From the NCBI GenBank assembly GCA_022828595.1, contig JAKGHH010000003.1:102137583-102201582 (forward strand): DNA of 64,000 nt, written 5' to 3'. This document shows, one piece after another, positions 58,990 to 64,000 of the stretch. The notes beneath the pieces are model-generated. The model was not told where the DNA came from. It saw nothing but the letters and a program-made list of their open reading frames with translations, and did no database searches. The DNA is from Nelumbo lutea (taxonomy: Eukaryota; Streptophyta; Magnoliopsida; Proteales; Nelumbonaceae). Within the stretch, counting starts at the first letter, position 1. Each line of letters opens with the position of its first letter. The translations under genes and the position numbers were made by a program.

Positions 58990-59104
58990 TAGGGGTGAAA
59001 ATCGGGCACCCCATTTGAAGAATTTACACTGTACTGGGCTTGAATTTTTAGGCCAGGCCCACTGAAATTTTATCCAACCCGAGCCTATGCAAGTTGCATC
59101 CCTA
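58990..59104. mobile_element. short hAT-type MITE, 115 bp
   Basis: The ends are TAGGGGTGAAAATCGGGC on the left and TAGGGATGCAACTTGCATAG from the right. The flanks CTAGATTT (58982-58989) and CTAGTTTT (59105-59112) match at seven of eight positions. Same end type as 28484-28882 and 31332-31663. Confidence 0.6.
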
Positions 59105-59263
59105 CTAGTTTTGGGCTTTTAATATGTTTCCCCTAATGTGGGGAAAGTTACCTATCTAATAGTCAAAGAGAAACTTCAGTTACCATAAGACCCCACCTTT
59201 GCTGAAAAAAAAAAAAAGAATTAACGAACTCTCCCGTTGCACCCATATTCCCACAATCCCACT

Positions 59264-59503
59264 AACGTTCAAAGTATTGATATATATTGGCCTGTATCGG
59301 CTGATACGTATCATGTCGGGAGCTTCCCGATATACCCCTACAGGGGATGTATCAGGTCAGACCATGGTTCAGAAGGTAGCCGGGACTTAAACTGACTCCT
59401 TTGAACCGGTTTAAAAAATAAATAAATAAAACATAAAAAAAAGCACTGGCACAGGCCAATATGCCCTACCAGCATATCGGCCTGTGTTGATACTTTGAAC
59501 CTA
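59264..59503. mobile_element. decayed relative of the hAT MITE at 20463-20692
   Basis: The left end AACGTTCAAAGTATTGATAT and the right end GTTGATACTTTGAACCTAG pair. The internal words GGCTGATACGTATC, TTCCCGATATACCCCTACAG and GAACCGGTTT match the 20463-20692 copy. The flanks are no longer a clear duplication. A further end-like piece (CCAATACTTTGAACCCTG) lies at 59780-59797. Confidence 0.65.
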
Positions 59504-60269
59504 GATTCCCAATATGATTGATTGTAATGCATCTCTTTTTATAAGTAATGGAAGTTTGTATTTCTTATGTGCCTATAACTTATTCATAATTACTTCAATA
59601 TTTTTGTTAAATATAATGTTTTCCACCTTACATTTATTATTATTGATGTTTTAGTGGGATTTGTAAGATTTTTTTTACAATGTATTTAACCATATCCATT
59701 TATTTTCACCATATCTATGCTATTTAAAGCATATCATGTAATACATTTTTGTCCAAGCTTACTGATATGATACACATACCAATACTTTGAACCCTGATGG
59801 AACATCTGGAAGGCATTTTAAAATTGTCATGTTGGTAATTTGGTATTACTACCTATCAATAGAAATGTATGGAAGGCATTTTAAAATTGACATATTGGTA
59901 TTATTATCTATCAATAGAAAGAAAAAAAAAAATGAAAAGGAAGACAGTAGAGTGTATGGGATAAATCCAACCTAATGTCATGACTAGAGTATTAAGGCAA
60001 CTCTTTTAGACACGAAAGCTACAATTTATTGAATGTGGGATAATCAGGAGAGAAAAAGTGCTAGCTTCCATCTAGATTCGAGAAAACAATTGAGAGAAAA
60101 GATAAGAAATCACGTTGTGTGGCATTTCTTTTTAAGTTTAAATGTTAGAGATTGGCATAGGTGGCCATTTTATAATAAAAAAAAGGGAAATCCAGTGCAC
60201 AGGCTCCCATCAATGCGGGATAGGCACAAATGCACGCAGCCTTAATTCAACCAATGCTAATATTTTACA

Positions 60270-60507
60270 TAGTTTTTAAAATCAGACCAGAAAAAACCAA
60301 GTATCAATCATCCATTTTACCTCAGAACCATTATTTTGCCAAAAACTGTTGATTCGGTCAGTAAACTACTGACCTGGGTGTTCAAACCGTCGAACAATTT
60401 TGGCCATTTTTTATTTTTTATTAGAATGGGCCATCTGTTTGATTCAAACAGTCAGACCATTCAACTCAAAAACCAGACCCCCGACCGGTTCAATTTTAAA
60501 AACCTTG
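60270..60507. mobile_element. hAT-type MITE, 238 bp
   Basis: The ends are TAGTTTTTAAAATCAGACCA on the left and CAAGGTTTTTAAAATTGAAC from the right. The flanks ATTTTACA (60262-60269) and ATTTCACA (60508-60515) match at seven of eight positions. The core AGAATGGGCCATCTGTTTGA is shared with copies near 31935, 41930 and 46130. Confidence 0.68.
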
Positions 60508-61501
60508 ATTTCACACCAACAATAAATTCATGGGCTCCACTGTGAAAGGTGGAGGTCCTAGTAGCTCTGCATTGAGAATCTCTTCATGAATAAAATCAAA
60601 TCATACAAACAAACATGGATGGAGATATTCCCAATGCACGGTTGCAAAAGCAGTGAATGGATTTTGTGAGGATGAAATCCACGATCCATTTTATCGTAAG
60701 CGGTAAGCCTCAAGCGCCAACAGGCATGGAATGAGGGAGGCACGTTTTATAATATGCATTAGAAATTTAGAATAAGGAAATGATCATAAATTCACATCTA
60801 ACGCTGCCGGCGGTCTGGGCCAACCCGATCCCGAGACCTAATTGCACAGGGATTTTGCCTGCATTGGTTCAGAGAGAGAGAGAGAGTTTATTGTCAACTT
60901 ACATAGTGTAAAGGTTTGTAGGTTATACATAGTCGGGTCTTGTTGGACAGACCCAACAACTCCCATTAAATAAGTAGGGTCAATCCGAGTTTAGTACTTA
61001 ACCGTTGCTAATAATCTCAAGAAATCTGAGGGGTCAATTTCATACCAGCACATAACTGATAACACCATAATTTCACAAGTTTATGATCATTGGGAAATTT
61101 GGGCATTTCCAAGGATAGAGAGAATAGCTCCCATCAGAAGATGAACCCATCCAAGGGATTAAAGACATAAGATTTTGAGCATCCTCAGATTAACTTTAAC
61201 CAATCTGATCTTTTTAGAAACCTTAATCTTTTCTCTATAATTTGTACATCAGATTATAGGAATATGGAATGCAGGGTAAAAAATTACAAGTTTTGAAGCT
61301 GTTCCCCATGGCATAAATGCTAATAAGGCCTATCCCCTTGCCTCTTGAATATGAAAGGACTTGTGGAAAATAAAGGAAGAATTACACCTCTCATGTAGTC
61401 CAAAGGACTGAAAAAAGCTTGGACAAACCACAAACTGTTGCTAATACTCCTTTCTGCCTTCCCACATAAAGCAATATTGATAATAAAGAGGGAAGCTGCA
61501 C
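60508..61501. other. spacer and likely 3' UTR of the epimerase-like gene
   Basis: 60605-60640 carries GGAGATATTCCCAATGCA, a phrase also seen near 49123 and 26105, likely from a shared repeat. A GA run lies at about 60871-60886. No gene is supported. The part after about 61250 is probably 3' UTR of the minus-strand gene. Confidence 0.35.
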
Positions 61502-63479
61502 TTACTTTGGTAATCCAAGAAAGTGAGCAAAACTTGGGTACTTTGGTTCCCATCCAATTTCTGCACGGGTTTTTGAGTTATTTAACCTCTTCCCTAAAGG
61601 ATCATCAGTTCCTGCATCACAAGAAATTAAAGCTGACTTTGCATCAGTCGGAAAATAGTGATAAACCTCAACCGTACGAGTGTAAAACTTTTCTGATGTT
61701 TCTATCTTGAAACATCACTTATGAGCTTGCCTGTAAAGGCCTCAAACTTTTTGCTGAATTTTCCACTCCTGTTCACCAAATCCATCATTTCCTGCCTGTA
61801 AGGAGAAGATATAAAGCAGATGAAGAAAGATTTAGGTTGCTTCTGTGTTTTCTGTTTGAAATTGTCATGATTCACCACAAAGAAAGTAGCCAAAATCCAA
61901 AATAGTAAGCCAGTGACAAGACCTGGATAAAGGATTATTGTCACAGCCTAAGAAGATGCGACCACGGAGTTTCTTCTTCATGATTGAAATTGAGAGTGAT
62001 GCTGCGTCCTGTATGCAAGTGACAAGTTAGAGCAACCACTAATTCATGGTTTTTAACAAAAATTCATTTCCACTCTTGACAAATTATACAATTGTTAACT
62101 CTAAATCCCCCCAAAAGATTTATAACCACAAAAATGCAGGAATATTATATGAATTAGTATGCTCTTGGCATGACATATGAACAGTGGCCTTGAAGATTTC
62201 ATGACCTTTGTACTATTTATAGTATGTCTATGAAACTAAGATTTGGAGGTGCGCTGTGACCTAGACTAAACAATAGTGTATTGTCGTTTTTTCCCTTTTG
62301 ATTAATAATTAAACAAACGTCAGGAGGTGAAAAGGAGCTCTTTTTTAGGTTTTTTTATCATGTTGTTTAGTTTACAGGTAGATTGGAAGGGCCTCTTTTT
62401 CAGTGATTCTCATGCCAGTCTTGGGGAAGGAGCAGATCCCCTTGGTGGTTGGAAGCTATTATCTTTCAGGGGATAAGTTCATGCTTTCATTTTTTTTTCA
62501 GGGCTTCAGGGATTGTAACTTGTGTTTCTTTTGTGCATCTACGTTGTTAAGCCTTCTTTGAAGGTAGGGGTTCAGGGGTTTCCATCTTTTTTTTCCTAGT
62601 CCTACGGCCCCATCCCAATTTCTAATTCCATTGAATAGAATATCCATTGTTGATAAAAAATAAACAATCAGCATTTTGTTGACAATCTTTACTACCAATA
62701 TGACTGGGAAATGGAAACAACAAAAACAATATAGAGGGAAAAAAATGAAAGATCTTAAGCAACTAAAACGGTTATAAAAATATAGATCACCCACCAGGAA
62801 AGCGAGTTAACAAGTTCACATTTAAGTAAGGATTCAAGTTTCATGTAATAGGCTATAGCTTTTTGCTAGTCAATCCACACCCTTTTTGGTCTGCCCCTAA
62901 CTCTTCTATAACCCTTAACTTGTAATTGATCAAATTTTCACATTAGTGCTGTAGATGGTCTTCTCTGCACATGTCCAAATCATTTTAGTCTTTCCCTCAT
63001 TTTATCACCTATTGAGGCCACTCCTAGGTTCTTTAAAATAGATAAACTTGCAAAGATTGTAAGCATCAGTGGCATATACAAATATAATGGAGAAATTTCA
63101 AGAACGACATTAAAGTTCAATATACAATATCAGGAAAACAACCATAAGATGAAAATGATGACCTCATAGTGAATAAGATTGAGAATGTGATCTGGACGAA
63201 CTTCTACAGTCCCTTTCTCCAGCCAATAGTTATGAGCACCTCTATCTGCTTTGTGTAAATAGTTAAGGTACACTAAGAAGTTGACAGTAGCATTAATTTC
63301 CACGTGTCCATTTAACTTCGAGGTGCAAATGAAAGCTAATGGTTTAAATTAATTGCAAGTAAGGATATGTAAAGCCCAGCCAATCTAAGAACACAACCAC
63401 CAAGCTCCAGCACCACACTTTCTGCCTTTAAAAGAATATCTGTCCGAGGGCTTCTTCCTAAAGGGACTATTGGAGAGTC
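61502..63479 (-). CDS. NAD(P)-binding Rossmann-fold epimerase-like protein, C-terminal part
   Basis: Five exons on the minus strand: 63479-63369, 63252-63163, 62008-61923, 61795-61731 and 61611-61502, giving the last 153 residues. The N-terminal exons lie beyond the right edge. Conserved blocks are DSPIVPLGRSPRTD, LKAESVVLELGGCVLRLAGL, YKADRGAHNYWLEKGTVEVR, PDHILNLIHYEDAASLS, MKKKLRGRIFLGCDNNPLS, RQEMMDLVNRSGKFSKKFEA and TRAEIGWEPKYPSFAHFLG. These fit the plant relatives of bacterial YeeZ-type SDR proteins. The glycine-rich dinucleotide-binding motif would be in the missing part, and the substrate is unknown. Exon 63479 could start 12 bases earlier. The TAA at 61504-61502 follows FLGLPK; a GTAAGT there could alternatively be a donor. 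Two introns are non-canonical (AT-AC and GC-AG). Confidence 0.82.
61612..61730 (-). other. GC-AG intron of the epimerase-like gene
   Basis: The donor reads CAG|GCAAGC and the acceptor GATGCAG|GAACTG. Splicing here joins ...FEAFT to GTDDPLGKRLNN in frame and gives the expected family ending. No GT donor nearby does so. 119 nt. Confidence 0.65.
62315..62660 (+). mobile_element. 5'-truncated LINE tail in the epimerase-like gene
   Basis: The right end ATATCCATTGTTGATAAAAA is a plant L1 3' terminus with a short A tail. No coding domain remains. It lies in a 1154-bp intron (62009-63162), antisense to the gene. The left border is uncertain. Confidence 0.45.
62860..63050 (-). mobile_element. RTE-type LINE fragment
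   Basis: Words such as GTCAATCCACACCCTTTT, TTGATCAAATTTTCACATTA and TTTATCACCTATTGAGGCCA match, in reverse, the reverse-transcriptase region of RTE LINEs and resemble 9800-9870. Decayed and in the same intron as the LINE tail. Confidence 0.4.
63253..63368 (-). other. U12-type AT-AC intron, 116 nt
   Basis: On the minus strand the exon ends GGGCTTTAC and the intron begins ATATCCTTAC, a match to the U12 donor consensus ATATCCTT. The intron ends CTATTTACAC before AAAGCAGATAG. A branch-point-like TACCTTAAC (63270-63262; consensus TTCCTTAAC) lies about 10 nt before the acceptor, the required short distance. Splicing joins LRLAGLY to KADRGAHNYW in phase 0, as expected for the family. No GT donor exists near this exon end. 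Confidence 0.8.
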
Positions 63480-64000
63480 CTGCATAGCCATCTGCATGTT
63501 AGTTAAAAATGCAAACTAGATATCTTCAACTATACTTCTACATGTAAAGAACTGTGCATCCCAGATTTTTTCAGATTAGTTGCTTTCTAGATATAAAGGA
63601 AAAGAGGTTTCTAACATGGGCCAGCTAGATGTATTCAGTACAAACCAACTCCTAATTGATCTAGTGGTCGTCATCTGGTCATTAATGTTTAAAAACTGAG
63701 AGAAGGATGCTTGGCATTCATGTTCACCCAATGTAAAGTGGTGGTGTTCATGACCTATTTTCTTGGGTTGTTTAGAAGATCAAATTTCAGAGTTCGGGCC
63801 TTCTCAGCCACATGCTTTTTTTTTCTCTCTCCATGGCCATCTTTTGCTGGAGAAATAAAGGTGAAAATGATTTTGAAGTACAATACCATTTGCTGTTCAT
63901 TAGGGGCATTTGGAATTAGAGAAATTGGCATATTTTTTAAGGAAAGCATTGATCTACTCAAAAAGGTAAGGCTGACATTACTTCAAGTGGCAGTTGGTGC
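63480..64000 (-). other. upstream intron of the epimerase-like gene
   Basis: No exon matching the missing N-terminal half was found here, so this is probably intron running to the window edge. Minus-strand frames such as 63961-63755 look like chance. Confidence 0.45.

Noticed and set aside
1..64000. tRNA and rRNA genes
   Set aside because: No sequence with paired A and B box promoter elements and a cloverleaf was seen by eye, and no rRNA stretch. A covariance-model search was not possible here.

Overview
This is a 64 kb piece of a flowering-plant nuclear genome. Protein genes are split by spliceosomal introns, the spacers are A/T-rich, and the transposons are plant types: L1-type LINEs with an RNase H domain, RTE LINEs, hAT and PIF/Harbinger-like MITEs, and Mutator-like elements. 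Introns of 3 to 8 kb packed with retroelements suggest a medium or large genome. I cannot name the species from the sequence alone.

Layout from left to right. Positions 1-330 hold the broken 3' end of an aromatic-amino-acid decarboxylase gene. 999-11002 (+) is an FYV7-type rRNA-processing protein. Its second intron (8 kb) holds an L1 inserted into an RTE fragment, and that L1 is itself invaded by a hAT MITE and by a 43-bp LINE tail. 12800-23210 (-, with a 5' UTR exon to about 25200) is PP4R2, the regulatory subunit 2 of protein phosphatase 4. It has seven coding exons and a 5.2-kb intron full of L1 pieces. 25.2-36.5 kb is a gene desert of MITEs and non-autonomous elements, including a Mutator-like element that carries a 3-phosphoglycerate dehydrogenase fragment. 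36592-41569 (+) is an F-box protein gene with a probable solo LTR in its last intron. 41.6-51.1 kb is a second transposon-rich spacer. It contains what looks like a 5.1-kb relative of the same Mutator-like family, carrying a broken C2-domain gene. 51867-56354 (+) is the box C/D snoRNP core protein NOP58. After another spacer with a small membrane-protein ORF (58018-58158, -), the window ends inside a minus-strand gene for an NAD(P)-binding Rossmann-fold epimerase-like protein (61502-63479 and beyond the right edge).

Two of the intact genes, FYV7 and NOP58, act in ribosome biogenesis. Their promoters show the motifs expected for that class: TGGGCY site II motifs before FYV7 and telo boxes before NOP58. 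PP4R2 and the F-box protein are regulatory housekeeping genes. There is no operon-like organisation.

The most unusual content is the transposon record. Many insertions have readable target-site duplications, so their order can be worked out. Two related Mutator-like elements each carry a fragment of a different host gene. The epimerase-like gene has a U12-type AT-AC intron and also a GC-AG intron.
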